A stretch of DNA of 64,000 bases from Comamonas serinivorans. GTDB taxonomy: Bacteria > Pseudomonadota > Gammaproteobacteria > Burkholderiales > Burkholderiaceae_C. The stretch spans positions 1,798,001 to 1,862,000 of the forward strand of contig NZ_CP021455.1 in the NCBI RefSeq assembly GCF_002158865.1, given 5' to 3'. Position numbers and translations under genes: made by a program. The stretch's first letter is position 1; each line of letters starts with the position of its first letter. The notes beneath the pieces were generated by a model, which saw only the letters and a list, made by a program, of their open reading frames with translations, made no database searches and was not told where the DNA came from. Positions 57,095 through 64,000 of this stretch are shown piece after piece.

Positions 57095-57661
57095 ATGAAA
57101 GTCAGCCGGGAACAGATGGCGGACAACCGCAAGCGAATCCTGGAAGCCGCGGGTCGGCTCTTTCGCGAGAAGGGGTTCGAATCGGTCAGCGTGGCCGAAG
57201 TGATGAAGGCCGCCGGCCTGACACACGGCGGCTTTTACGGGCACTTCAGGTCAAAGGACGACCTGATCGCCCAGGCGCTGACCCAGGCCTACCAGCCCGC
57301 AGAGCGCAGTGCGTTCGATTTCGAGACCTTCCTCGGCGGGTACCTGTCCACACGGCACCGAGACAACCCTGCCAAGGGTTGTCCCACGGCGGGCCTGGCC
57401 GCCGAAACGCGCCATCAGGGGGCCCAGGCGCGGGCGGCCATGACCGAGGGCCTGCGCCAGCAGATCGCGCGGATCAGCGAAGCGCTCCCGTCAGGCTCTG
57501 CCGCTGAGCGCCGCCGCGCCGCCATCGGCAGTTGGTCCGCGATGGTGGGCGCCGTCATCCTCGCCCGCTCGGTCGATGATCCTGAGCTGTCGGTCGAGGT
57601 GCTCGAGCAGGTTCATGCGTGGCTTGCGGATGCGACTCGCGACCCATCACGGGCGCCCTAG
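57095..57661 (+). CDS. TetR/AcrR-family transcriptional regulator
   Basis: 188 residues. The N-terminal helix-turn-helix reads RILEAAGRLFREKGFESVSVAEVMKAAGLTHGGFYGHFRSKDDL, very typical. The C-terminal ligand part (GCPTAGLAAETRHQGAQ) is like that of the NemR/AcuR-type regulators of this size, often sensing reactive electrophiles or aldehydes. The start ATG 57095 has GGAGAG 7 nt upstream and is preferred to ATG 57077. It is divergent from an SDR gene and probably represses both. Confidence 0.9.
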   Translation: MKVSREQMADNRKRILEAAGRLFREKGFESVSVAEVMKAAGLTHGGFYGHFRSKDDLIAQALTQAYQPAERSAFDFETFLGGYLSTRHRDNPAKGCPTAGLAAETRHQGAQARAAMTEGLRQQIARISEALPSGSAAERRRAAIGSWSAMVGAVILARSVDDPELSVEVLEQVHAWLADATRDPSRAP

Positions 57662-58049
57662 ACAGGCCTGTGCGCGTGTCTGCTGAGGGTCAGCTTTCCC
57701 GGCTGATGCGCGAGCATGCGCACCTGGCGCATCGTGGTCTTGCCCAGGAAGTCGCGTCTCCCGACGTCCTGCGGTTCGACGGCCTGGTCTTGAGGCTGAG
57801 CCGCATCGACTCGGACGGGGGCGCTGGAGCTGCGCCAGGTTGATGCCTCGGAAAGCGTGGTTTCCAAGCGCCGCATGGGCGCCCAGCGAGCGGAAGGCTG
57901 GCCACGTTCGGAAATACCGCACCGGTACAGGTCGACGTCACCTCGGTGATGAACCTGCTGCATCGCGCCTTGGCGAAGGCCAGCGGAGAACCAGCTGCTC
58001 GGCGCCCTGGCGAAGGCCAGCGGACTGCGGATTGGATGCATCGGGCAAC
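57662..58049. other. Intergenic region with a short direct repeat
   Basis: No recognisable gene. GGCGAAGGCCAGCGGA occurs at about 57971-57986 and again at 58010-58025, 39 bp apart. It may be a decayed coding piece, but no family is evident. Confidence 0.4.
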
Positions 58050-58074
58050 AAAAAAGCGCCTGCATCAGGCGCTT
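58050..58074 (-). terminator. Terminator of small basic protein gene
   Basis: AAGCGCCTG-CAT-CAGGCGCTT, 9-bp perfect stem, followed by T on the minus strand, 35 nt past the stop of the small gene at 58109. Confidence 0.88.
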
Positions 58075-58108
58075 GGGGCGGCACCGGCGAAGGACTCGCC
58101 GGGGTGCA

Positions 58109-58267
58109 TCAGCCTTGGTGCGGGCGTTTGCCGGCGTTCTTCTTGCTGCGCGTGTGCGAGCCGCGCTCCAGGCTCACGCGCTGGCCGGCGCCCTGGCGGG
58201 CCTTGGTGGCGCCAGGCAGGGGAGGGGTGGCCTTGCGATCTGCTTCGGTGACGATTTTGTTGCCCAT
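58109..58267 (-). CDS. Small basic protein, function unknown
   Basis: 52 residues from ATG 58267: MGNKIVTEADRKATPP, then a Lys/Arg/Gly-rich part (KARQGAGQRVSLERGSHT) ending RSKKNAGKRPHQG. The short leader TGGAGTTACACC gives a plausible ribosome site (GGAG) and an AT-rich promoter-like stretch (AATATAGG on the minus strand) lies about 40 nt upstream. A perfect terminator follows directly. These signals make it a likely real gene. The positive charge suggests binding to nucleic acid or ribosomes; no family is recognised. Confidence 0.62.
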   Translation of the reverse strand: MGNKIVTEADRKATPPLPGATKARQGAGQRVSLERGSHTRSKKNAGKRPHQG

Positions 58268-58578
58268 GGTGTAACTCCAGTCAATCGATTGAGAAAACCC
58301 TATATTGGGCCACAAAAATCGGCGTTTCGGCGAAACCGGCCGCAGGATGGCTGCTCGTCGCCCGCGTCGGCCGGCCTCCAGGCGCGTGTGACACGCCGGG
58401 TCAAGCGGTTCAGCCGGGGCTTGTCCGGGTGCTGAGGCCGTGCGGTGGCGGAGGCACAGGCACCGGCCCGCAGGCTTGCGACGTGTCGCTGCGGCGCGAG
58501 GCGCGGCGCGACGGTCCGACTCATCCAGCCGCACGCACTTCCGTGCCACATGGCCCTGCTGCCGATGTGCAGGTGGCA

Positions 58579-58624
58579 GTACGACTCGCTTGTCGATTGG
58601 CCTGAATCGCGAATGCTTGGATAC
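58579..58624. repeat. 46-bp GTAT palindrome, copy P
   Basis: GTAC (variant) to ATAC, 46 nt, with TCGATTGGCCTGAATCGC in the centre and flanks GCA and TGC. It ends 34 nt before the response-regulator start. Confidence 0.88.
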
Positions 58625-58658
58625 TGCCTGACGCGGCATGCAGGCACAATCCCGCCTC

Positions 58659-59324
58659 ATGAAAATCCTGTTGGTGGAAGACGACCAGATGATTGGCGAG
58701 GTGGTGCTGGACACCTTGCGCGCCGAGCAGTGGGCGGTGGACTGGGTCAAGGACGGCGAGATGGCCGAGACCGCGCTGGCCACGGGCGATTACGACCTGG
58801 TGCTGCTGGACCTGGGCCTGCCGCGCAAGGACGGGCTGGCCGTGCTGCGCGACCTGCGCGCGCGGCAGGTGCGCGTGCCGGTGCTGGTGGCCACGGCCCG
58901 CGATGCGGTGGCCGACCGTGTCGCCGGGCTGGATGCCGGGGCCGACGACTACATCGTCAAGCCCTACGACATCGACGAGCTGCTGGCACGCATCCGGGCG
59001 CTGGTGCGGCGGGCCAGCGGCCGGGCCGAGCCCAGCTACAGCTGGGGCGACGTCCGCATCACGCCGGCCACGCGGGAGGTCACGGTCAAGGGCGAGCCGG
59101 TCAGCCTGTCGGCGCGCGAGTGGGCGGTGCTGGAGCCGCTGATCGCGCGGCCGGGCCGGGTGCTTTCGCGCCCGCAGCTGGAGGAGAAGCTGTATTCGTG
59201 GCGCGACGAGGTGTCGAGCAACGCGGTCGAGGTCTACGTGCACGGCATCCGCAAAAAGCTCGGGTCCGGTCTGATCCAGAACGTGCGCGGCCTGGGGTAC
59301 CTGGTGCCCAAGGAAGAAGCGTGA
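58659..59324 (+). CDS. OmpR-family response regulator (QseB/PmrA-like)
   Basis: 221 residues. The receiver domain begins MKILLVEDDQMIGE. The phosphorylated aspartate is Asp51 (LVLLDLGLPRKDG), with the acidic pocket Asp8/Asp9 and the conserved Lys in DDYIVKPYD. The C-terminal winged helix (SAREWAVLEPLIARPGRVLSRPQLEEKLY; VEVYVHGIRKKLG) binds DNA. It pairs with the kinase gene downstream, but a 246-bp gap separates them, which is unusual for this type. ATG 58659 is the conserved start. Confidence 0.93.
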   Translation: MKILLVEDDQMIGEVVLDTLRAEQWAVDWVKDGEMAETALATGDYDLVLLDLGLPRKDGLAVLRDLRARQVRVPVLVATARDAVADRVAGLDAGADDYIVKPYDIDELLARIRALVRRASGRAEPSYSWGDVRITPATREVTVKGEPVSLSAREWAVLEPLIARPGRVLSRPQLEEKLYSWRDEVSSNAVEVYVHGIRKKLGSGLIQNVRGLGYLVPKEEA

Positions 59325-59568
59325 GGGCAGGCCTGGGCTGCGGGCCGTGTCTGCGTTCGCGCCTGCACGGCGCCCTGGGCGCCCCACCGTGCCGCGCTGG
59401 TGTCGGTCTTCCAGTCCGTGCCCGTTCTGTCGCCCGCCGGCTGGCCGCAGCCGCATGCGGTGGTGTGACGCCGGCCTGGGGCCCCTCTGGACTTGCGCCG
59501 CGCCGCCCCCATGTGTCTGGCTCCGAGGTGTGCCTGCATGCCCGCATCAAGCAGGATGGTGTTGCCGA
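59325..59568. other. Gap between response regulator and kinase
   Basis: No gene recognised. Frames are Cys/Arg/Pro-rich without likeness. The gap ends directly in the repeat that supplies the kinase start codon. Confidence 0.5.
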
Positions 59569-59614
59569 GTATGGCCAAATTCCCGATCAAACTTCAACGG
59601 CATTCGGCTGATAC
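59569..59614. repeat. 46-bp GTAT palindrome, copy Q (overlaps kinase start)
   Basis: GTATGGCC to GATAC, 46 nt, with CCGATCAAA and CTTCAACGG in the centre and flanks GA and TGC. The ATG within GTATG is the probable start codon of the sensor kinase, whose first 15 residues (MAKFPIKLQRHSADT) are encoded by the repeat. Confidence 0.92.
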
Positions 59615-61037
59615 TGCGCTGCAAGATGCAGCCGTGTCGGCCTGCGCGGCCGGGCGCGAGGCCGACGCCGACGAGCTGAACGCGCCCTCGCTGCGGCGGG
59701 GCCTGCTGTGGCTCATCGTGCTGGTGGTGCTGGTGGCGGCCAGCGTGCAGGCCATGGCCGTCTACCGCGTCGCCTTGAGCGAGACCGAAGCCGTGTTCGA
59801 TTCGCAGATGCAGCGCATGGCGCTGTCGCTCAGCGGCGGCCTGGCCACGGCGGTGTTCGACGACAGCGAGGTGCCCGAGGGCCAGCGTGCGCAGGACTGG
59901 ATCGTGCAGATCTGGCGCGCCGACGGCACCATGCTGTACCGCTCGGCCAGCGCGCGCCTGCTGCCGCAGCAGACCGTGCTGGGGTTCTCCGACGTGCGCG
60001 CCCACAACCAGCGCTTTCGCGTCTACGCGCTGCAGACCCCGCTGCAGGTCATTCAGGTGGCGCAGACCGAGTTGTCGCGTCGCGAGCTGGCCAGCAAGCT
60101 GGCGCTGCGCACCATGGCGCCCGTGGCCTTGTTGATGCCGCTGTGCCTGCTGCTGGTGTGGTGGGGCATTGCACGCGCCTTTGCACCGCTGGAGCGCGCC
60201 CGCGCCAGCTTGGCCAAGCGGTCCCTGGCCGATCTGTCGCCGCTGCCGCGCGACGGTTTGCCGACCGAGGTGCAGCCCTTGCTGCGCGAGGTGAATGGCC
60301 TGCTGACGCGGCTGGACCTGGCCTGGTGCACGCAGCAGCATTTCGTGGCCGACGCGGCGCACGAGCTGCGCTCGCCATTGGCCGCGCTGCGCCTGCAGGC
60401 GCAAAGCCTGCAGCGTGCGCAGGCGCCCGAACAGCGCGAGCTGGCCATGCTGCGCCTGATTGCCGGCATCGACCGCGCCACGCGCATGGTCGAGCAGTTG
60501 CTGACCCTGGCGCGGCAGGAGGGGGCACACATCAGCCCCGTGGCGCAGACGCCGTTCGATGCCACGGCCACCTGCCAGCGCGCGCTGGCCGATCTGGAAC
60601 CCCTGGCCAAGGCGCGGGGCATCGCGCTGCAGGCCGAAGCGCTCGACGCCGTGCAACTGGTCGGCCACGTGGAGGGCTTTGCCTCGCTGGTGCGCAACCT
60701 GCTTGAAAACGCGTTGCGCTACACGCCCGAAGGCGGCGAGGTGCGGTTGATGCTGCGCCAGGGCGCCCCGCTGGCCGATGCGGCGGGCGCTGCGCCCACG
60801 GCGGCTACCGCCAAGGGCGTCACCTTGAGTGTCGAGGATTCGGGCCCGGGCATCGCGCCCGAGGAGCGGGAGCGGGTGTTCGACCGCTTCTACCGCGTGC
60901 CGGGTTCTGCGCCTGGGGGCACCGGCCTGGGCCTGGCCATCGTCAAGGCGATCGCCGATGGCTTTGGTGCCCAGGTGCGGCTGGGCCAGTCGCCGGCCCT
61001 GGGCGGGCTGCAGGTGCAGGTGGCGTTTCCCCTTTGA
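59571..61037 (+). CDS. Sensor histidine kinase (QseC/PmrB-like)
   Basis: 488 residues, inner-membrane kinase for the preceding regulator. Helix 1 (GLLWLIVLVVLVAASVQAMAV, about 44-64), a periplasmic sensor part, helix 2 (MAPVALLMPLCLLLVWWGIA, about 183-202), a HAMP-like linker, then the H box FVADAAHELRSPLAAL with His264, N box NLLENALRYTPEGG and G boxes EDSGPGIAPEERERVFDRFYR and GGTGLGLAIVKAI. The ATG at 59571 lies inside a palindromic repeat; ATG 59493 is in frame but its extension has no likeness. The cytoplasmic N-terminus of 40 residues is therefore longer than usual. Confidence 0.9.
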   Translation: MAKFPIKLQRHSADTALQDAAVSACAAGREADADELNAPSLRRGLLWLIVLVVLVAASVQAMAVYRVALSETEAVFDSQMQRMALSLSGGLATAVFDDSEVPEGQRAQDWIVQIWRADGTMLYRSASARLLPQQTVLGFSDVRAHNQRFRVYALQTPLQVIQVAQTELSRRELASKLALRTMAPVALLMPLCLLLVWWGIARAFAPLERARASLAKRSLADLSPLPRDGLPTEVQPLLREVNGLLTRLDLAWCTQQHFVADAAHELRSPLAALRLQAQSLQRAQAPEQRELAMLRLIAGIDRATRMVEQLLTLARQEGAHISPVAQTPFDATATCQRALADLEPLAKARGIALQAEALDAVQLVGHVEGFASLVRNLLENALRYTPEGGEVRLMLRQGAPLADAAGAAPTAATAKGVTLSVEDSGPGIAPEERERVFDRFYRVPGSAPGGTGLGLAIVKAIADGFGAQVRLGQSPALGGLQVQVAFPL

Positions 61038-61115
61038 CCCGCGCATGGCAGCTCGCCACCAGTCGCCAGGGGGATGGCACGCCCGGGTGAGCGGCGGGCT
61101 CACCAAGGCGGTTGA

Positions 61116-61136
61116 TATAATGAGAATCATTATCAT
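61116..61136 (+). promoter_or_regulatory. Fur box overlapping -10 of the sigma-factor operon
   Basis: ATAATGAGAATCATTATCA closely matches the Fur consensus GATAATGATAATCATTATC, 54 nt before the sigma-factor start. TATAAT at 61116-61121 may be the -10 box, which Fur binding would cover. Confidence 0.85.
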
Positions 61137-61189
61137 TTAATCCCGACTGCGGTATTCGCGCGGCTCTGGGAGGGACGAGGAAGGGCATC

Positions 61190-61708
61190 GTGGGAACCGC
61201 TGAGCTGGCGCTTTCGCAGCGCGTCGAGGTGCTGTACACCGACCACCATGGGTGGTTGCGTGGCCTGCTGCGCCGCAAGCTGGGCAACGCCTTCGATGCC
61301 GCCGACCTGGCGCACGACGTCTACCTGCAGCTGATGCGCACCGGACGGGTGCCGCCCGCCGGCGAATCGCGGCGCCACCTGACCCAGATCGCCAACGGGC
61401 TGGTGATCGACCTGTACCGCAGGCGCCAGATCGAGATGGCCTACCTCGAAGCCCTGGCACTGCTGCCCGAGCCCGTGGCGCCGTCTGAAGAGACGCGCGC
61501 GCTGGCGGTCGAGGCCCTCATCGAGATCGATGCCGCCTTGCAGAGTCTGCCGGCCAAGGCGCGGCAGGCATTGCTGATGAACCGGCTGGAGGGCCTGGCG
61601 TACCGCGACATCGCGACCGCGCTGCGGGTGTCGGTGTCGTCGGTCGAGAAGTACATCGCGGCGGGCTTGCTGGCCTGCTACGGCGCGCTGCATGGCCCCC
61701 GGCACTGA
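61190..61708 (+). CDS. FecI-like ECF sigma factor
   Basis: 172 residues. Region 2 (LYTDHHGWLRGLLRRKLGNAFDAADLAHDVYLQLM) and region 4 (LQSLPAKARQALLMNRLEGLAYRDIATALRVSVSSVEKYI) are those of FecI-type iron-starvation sigma factors. GTG start at 61190 with AGGAAGGG upstream. A Fur box precedes it; the anti-sigma FecR-like gene overlaps its end by 17 nt and a TonB receptor follows. The three form a cell-surface signalling set: ferric-ligand binding outside frees this sigma factor to transcribe the receptor. Confidence 0.94.
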   Translation: MGTAELALSQRVEVLYTDHHGWLRGLLRRKLGNAFDAADLAHDVYLQLMRTGRVPPAGESRRHLTQIANGLVIDLYRRRQIEMAYLEALALLPEPVAPSEETRALAVEALIEIDAALQSLPAKARQALLMNRLEGLAYRDIATALRVSVSSVEKYIAAGLLACYGALHGPRH

Positions 61709-62711
61709 CGCACGCACCATGCGGTTTCCCGTGGTTGATGGCCAGGAGACCGTCGATCCCGCCATCGCGCAGCAGGCGGCGGTGTGGATGGCGCGGCTGT
61801 GGGCCGACGATGCGACGGACGCCGAGCGCTCGGCCTGTGCCCGCTGGCGCGCCGCCCACCCGCACCATGAGCTGGCCTGGCATCGCCTGCAGGCCTTCGA
61901 CGACAAGCTCCACAGCGTGCCGGGCGGCATCGCCCGCCATGCGCTGCGCGAGCCGGCACCCCAGGCCTATGTGAACCGGCGCCGCGCCATGCAGGTGGTG
62001 GCGCTGACGGCGGTGGTGGGGGGCACGGCCTGGGTCGCGCGCGGCACCGAGGCCTGGCAGGCCGCGCTGGCTGGCCACCGCACAGGGACGGGCGAGGTGC
62101 GCGAAGTCGTGCTGCCGGACGGCAGCCAGGTGGTGCTGGCGTCGGGCGCTGCCCTCGACGTGCGCTTCGACGCGCACGAGCGCTTGCTCGTGCTGCACGC
62201 GGGCGAGGTGCTGGTGACCACGTCGCCCGATCCGGCGGTCGTGGCCCGGCCTTTGCGGGTGCGCAGCCCCCAGGGCACGGTGGAAGCGCTGGGCACGCGC
62301 TTCACCGTCCGCCTGCATCCGGATCGCGCGCAGGTGCAGGTGTTCGAGGGGGCCGTGGACGTGCGGCCCGTCCATGCGCACGGTGCCCCGGTTCGCCTGC
62401 GGGCGGGGCAGGGCGCCTCGTTCTCGGCCGACAGCGTCGCGGCCGCGGTGCCGGCAACCGAGAGCGCCACGGCCTGGACGCGCGGGGTGCTGGTGGCGGA
62501 TGACATGCGCCTGGACGAGGTGCTGGCTGAAATCGGCCGTTACCGGGCCGGCCTGCTGCGCTGTGACCCTCGGGTTGCCGGCTTGCGGGTCAGCGGCGTT
62601 TTTCCGCTGCGCGACACGGATCGGGCCCTGCACAACCTGGTGCTGGCCTTGCCCGTGGCGGTGGTGTTGCGCACGCGGTACTGGGTGACGGTGCAACCTG
62701 CCGCCGGTTGA
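61692..62711 (+). CDS. FecR-like anti-sigma / sigma regulator
   Basis: 339 residues. The cytoplasmic N-terminal part has the FecR signature AAVWMARLWADDATDAERSACARWRAAHPHHELAWHRLQAFDDKL. A single membrane helix lies near 98-113 (AMQVVALTAVVGGTAW). The periplasmic FecR domain (REVVLPDGSQVVLASGAALDV...LHAGEVLVTTS...VRSPQGTVEALGTRFTVRL...VFEGAVDVRP) and the C-terminal STN-like repeat (LDEVLAEIGRYRAGLL) follow. It passes the signal from the receptor to the sigma factor. Translationally coupled to that gene by overlap. Confidence 0.94.
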   Translation: MAPGTDARTMRFPVVDGQETVDPAIAQQAAVWMARLWADDATDAERSACARWRAAHPHHELAWHRLQAFDDKLHSVPGGIARHALREPAPQAYVNRRRAMQVVALTAVVGGTAWVARGTEAWQAALAGHRTGTGEVREVVLPDGSQVVLASGAALDVRFDAHERLLVLHAGEVLVTTSPDPAVVARPLRVRSPQGTVEALGTRFTVRLHPDRAQVQVFEGAVDVRPVHAHGAPVRLRAGQGASFSADSVAAAVPATESATAWTRGVLVADDMRLDEVLAEIGRYRAGLLRCDPRVAGLRVSGVFPLRDTDRALHNLVLALPVAVVLRTRYWVTVQPAAG

Positions 62712-63028
62712 AGCGGGCTGCGCCGGGTCGGAAGGCTGCGGCGTCGCTGAACCCCTGCAGCGCGGTCCCCCACCGGGGTCTGCGGGCAGCCAGGGCAGGG
62801 CAGCGGCAGGGGGACGCAACCCAGCGCCCCGGTGAATGGCCGACCCCCATAAGCCCAGCCAACCGCGCGGCGTCGCGTCGCCCTGCGCCATGGAGCGCGC
62901 TACAGCTTCCCGACAGGCTGCAGGGTTTGCCGGCCATCGAGCAGCGCTGGGAACCAGGCGTTTTCCTGCTCGGCCTGGCCATGCATCACCTCTCGGCTCA
63001 GGCAGGCCAAGTGGACTGGACATGACCA
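62712..63028. other. Intergenic region between FecR-like gene and receptor
   Basis: About 320 nt; no gene recognised. It should hold the promoter of the receptor gene that the ECF sigma factor reads, but no clear box can be fixed. Confidence 0.45.
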
Positions 63029-63031
63029 GCA

Positions 63032-63077
63032 GTATGACTGCATTACCGATGACCATGAAACGAGAAGAAAACCATAC
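63032..63077. repeat. 46-bp GTAT palindrome, copy R
   Basis: GTAT to ATAC, 46 nt, with inner ACCGATGACC and ATGAAACGAG and flanks GCA and TCC. It is about 150 nt upstream of the TonB receptor start. Confidence 0.88.
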
Positions 63078-63230
63078 TCCATCACACGTTGCACACGGCA
63101 TGCGCTGCAGTCTGGCATCGGGCAGTGCTGAGGTGTTTCAACTTGAAGCAATTTGGGGTTGAGGGTTTGGCGGTTTCGTTCGGAAGACAAATGACAGCCC
63201 ATTTCATCTTCCGCTTTGAAAGGAATCCGC

Positions 63231-64000
63231 ATGGCGACACGCCATTCCCCAGCCCGCGCCGGCCACCGGCGACCTCACGCGGTGGCCCAGCCGTTGTTTG
63301 CCCACAGCCACACGGCGGCGGCCGTGCGCCTGGTGTTGTTGACCGGTTTGACGGCGGGCCTGCTGAGCCTGTCCATCCCGCCTGCCCATGCGCAGTCGGC
63401 GGCGCAGCCGGGCGCGGTGCGGCACAGCTACAACGTGCCTGCCGGCACGCTGGGGCAGGCCCTCAACGCATTTGCGGGCGCCGCGGGTGTCGAACTCACG
63501 GTGGATGCCAGCGTGCTGCAGGGCCTGCGCAGCCCGGGCTTGTCGGGCAGCTACACGGTCTCCGAAGGGTTTGCCGAGCTGCTGCGTGGCCAGGACCTGC
63601 AGGCCGTGCGTGCGGCCAACGGCAGCTACACCCTGAGCCGCGTGCCGCAGCACCCGTCCCAGGCCAGCCCCGCAGGCGGCGCGGCCGCCGACACCTTGCC
63701 CGTGGTGACGGTGTCGGCGCAGGCCGACCGCAGCAGTCCGGTGAGCGAGGGCACGCGGTCCTATGGCATCCGCGCAACCTCCACCGCCAGCAAGCTTGAC
63801 CTGTCGCTGCGCGAGACGCCGCAGTCGGTCACCGTGATCACGCGCCAGCGCCTGGACGACATGGGGGCGCAGAACCTGCATGAGGTCATGGGCGACGTCA
63901 CGGGCGTGGTGGTGAGCGTGACGGACAGCGAGCGCGTCAACTACGTGTCGCGCGGCTACTCGATCAGCACCTACCAGGTCGATGGCGTCAACGTGAACTA
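63231..64000 (+). CDS. TonB-dependent siderophore receptor with STN signalling domain (3' end outside window)
   Basis: The frame runs open from ATG 63231 (after AAAGGA) to the window end, 256 complete codons. A long signal peptide (core LVLLTGLTAGLLSLSIPPAHAQ) is followed by the STN domain (about 65-140: SYNVPAGTLGQALNAFAGAAGVELTVDASVLQG). A TonB-box-like region (TLPVVTVSAQ) and the plug domain (LRETPQSVTVITRQRLDDMGAQNLHEVMGDVTGV) come next. The barrel is missing because of the window border. With the FecIR-like genes upstream it is a ferric-siderophore transducer receptor of the FecA/FpvA type. Confidence 0.93.
   Translation, partial: MATRHSPARAGHRRPHAVAQPLFAHSHTAAAVRLVLLTGLTAGLLSLSIPPAHAQSAAQPGAVRHSYNVPAGTLGQALNAFAGAAGVELTVDASVLQGLRSPGLSGSYTVSEGFAELLRGQDLQAVRAANGSYTLSRVPQHPSQASPAGGAAADTLPVVTVSAQADRSSPVSEGTRSYGIRATSTASKLDLSLRETPQSVTVITRQRLDDMGAQNLHEVMGDVTGVVVSVTDSERVNYVSRGYSISTYQVDGVNVN

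Noticed and set aside
57658..58065. 135-codon minus-strand frame after the TetR gene
   Set aside because: No motif or start signal; runs across the terminator of the small basic protein gene.

Overview
The window is a 64 kb piece of a GC-rich (by eye about 70%) chromosome, most likely of a betaproteobacterium of the order Burkholderiales, family Comamonadaceae or close to it. The pointers are a Bug-type tripartite-tricarboxylate binding protein, DUF1841 and DUF971 proteins, an MdtABC/MuxABC-type efflux operon, QseBC-like and FecIR-like regulatory pairs, and housekeeping proteins of betaproteobacterial style. This placement rests on family content only; no rRNA or other marker gene is present.

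Layout. 1-2513: end of a GntP-type permease, a frameshifted PaaI-type thioesterase and an MFS transporter. 2913-12737: four-gene RND efflux operon (adaptor, two pumps, outer-membrane factor). 12829-17396: methyltransferase, UvrD helicase, secreted glycine-rich protein. 17397-20783: a less GC-rich patch with an SDR and a frameshifted aldehyde dehydrogenase. 21053-29550: tRNA-Pro(UGG), thiolase, Bug receptor, two EamA exporters, RhlE-type helicase, hotdog-like protein. 29932-31593: EttA. 31704-47446: scattered surface-glycan genes (acyltransferase, DegT aminotransferase, flippase, hexapeptide acetyltransferase, glycosyltransferase) interleaved with a 2243-residue DUF4011/SF1 helicase/Vsr-like nuclease/DUF3320 protein and a thiosulfate module (YeeE-like permease, rhodanese). 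47613-57661: small hypothetical proteins, AI-2E-type permease, SerB, a sulfate-binding-protein remnant, a large FtsX-type permease, and a divergent SDR/TetR pair. 58109-64000: small basic protein, two-component system, then a Fur-controlled sigma factor / FecR / TonB-receptor iron-uptake set cut by the window end.

The main unexpected feature is a dispersed palindromic repeat. At least 18 copies, plus one weaker one, share the layout GTAT-N10-CCG-N12-CGG-N10-ATAC. The distance from the first G of GTAT to the last C of ATAC is 46 nt in 16 of the 18 and 45 nt in the other two. The rest of each copy varies freely. Most copies lie in gaps between genes regardless of gene orientation, and four end 28-34 nt before a start codon. 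Three strong copies, and the weaker one, lie in frame inside coding sequences: in the adaptor tail, in the signal peptide of the outer-membrane factor, and at the very start of the sensor kinase, whose ATG lies inside the repeat. No transposase or RAYT-like gene is present to explain them.

Three genes carry apparent frameshifts (thioesterase, aldehyde dehydrogenase, YeeE-like permease) and one is a short remnant (sulfate-binding protein). Either genes are decaying here or the assembly has residual indels; the sequence alone cannot tell.
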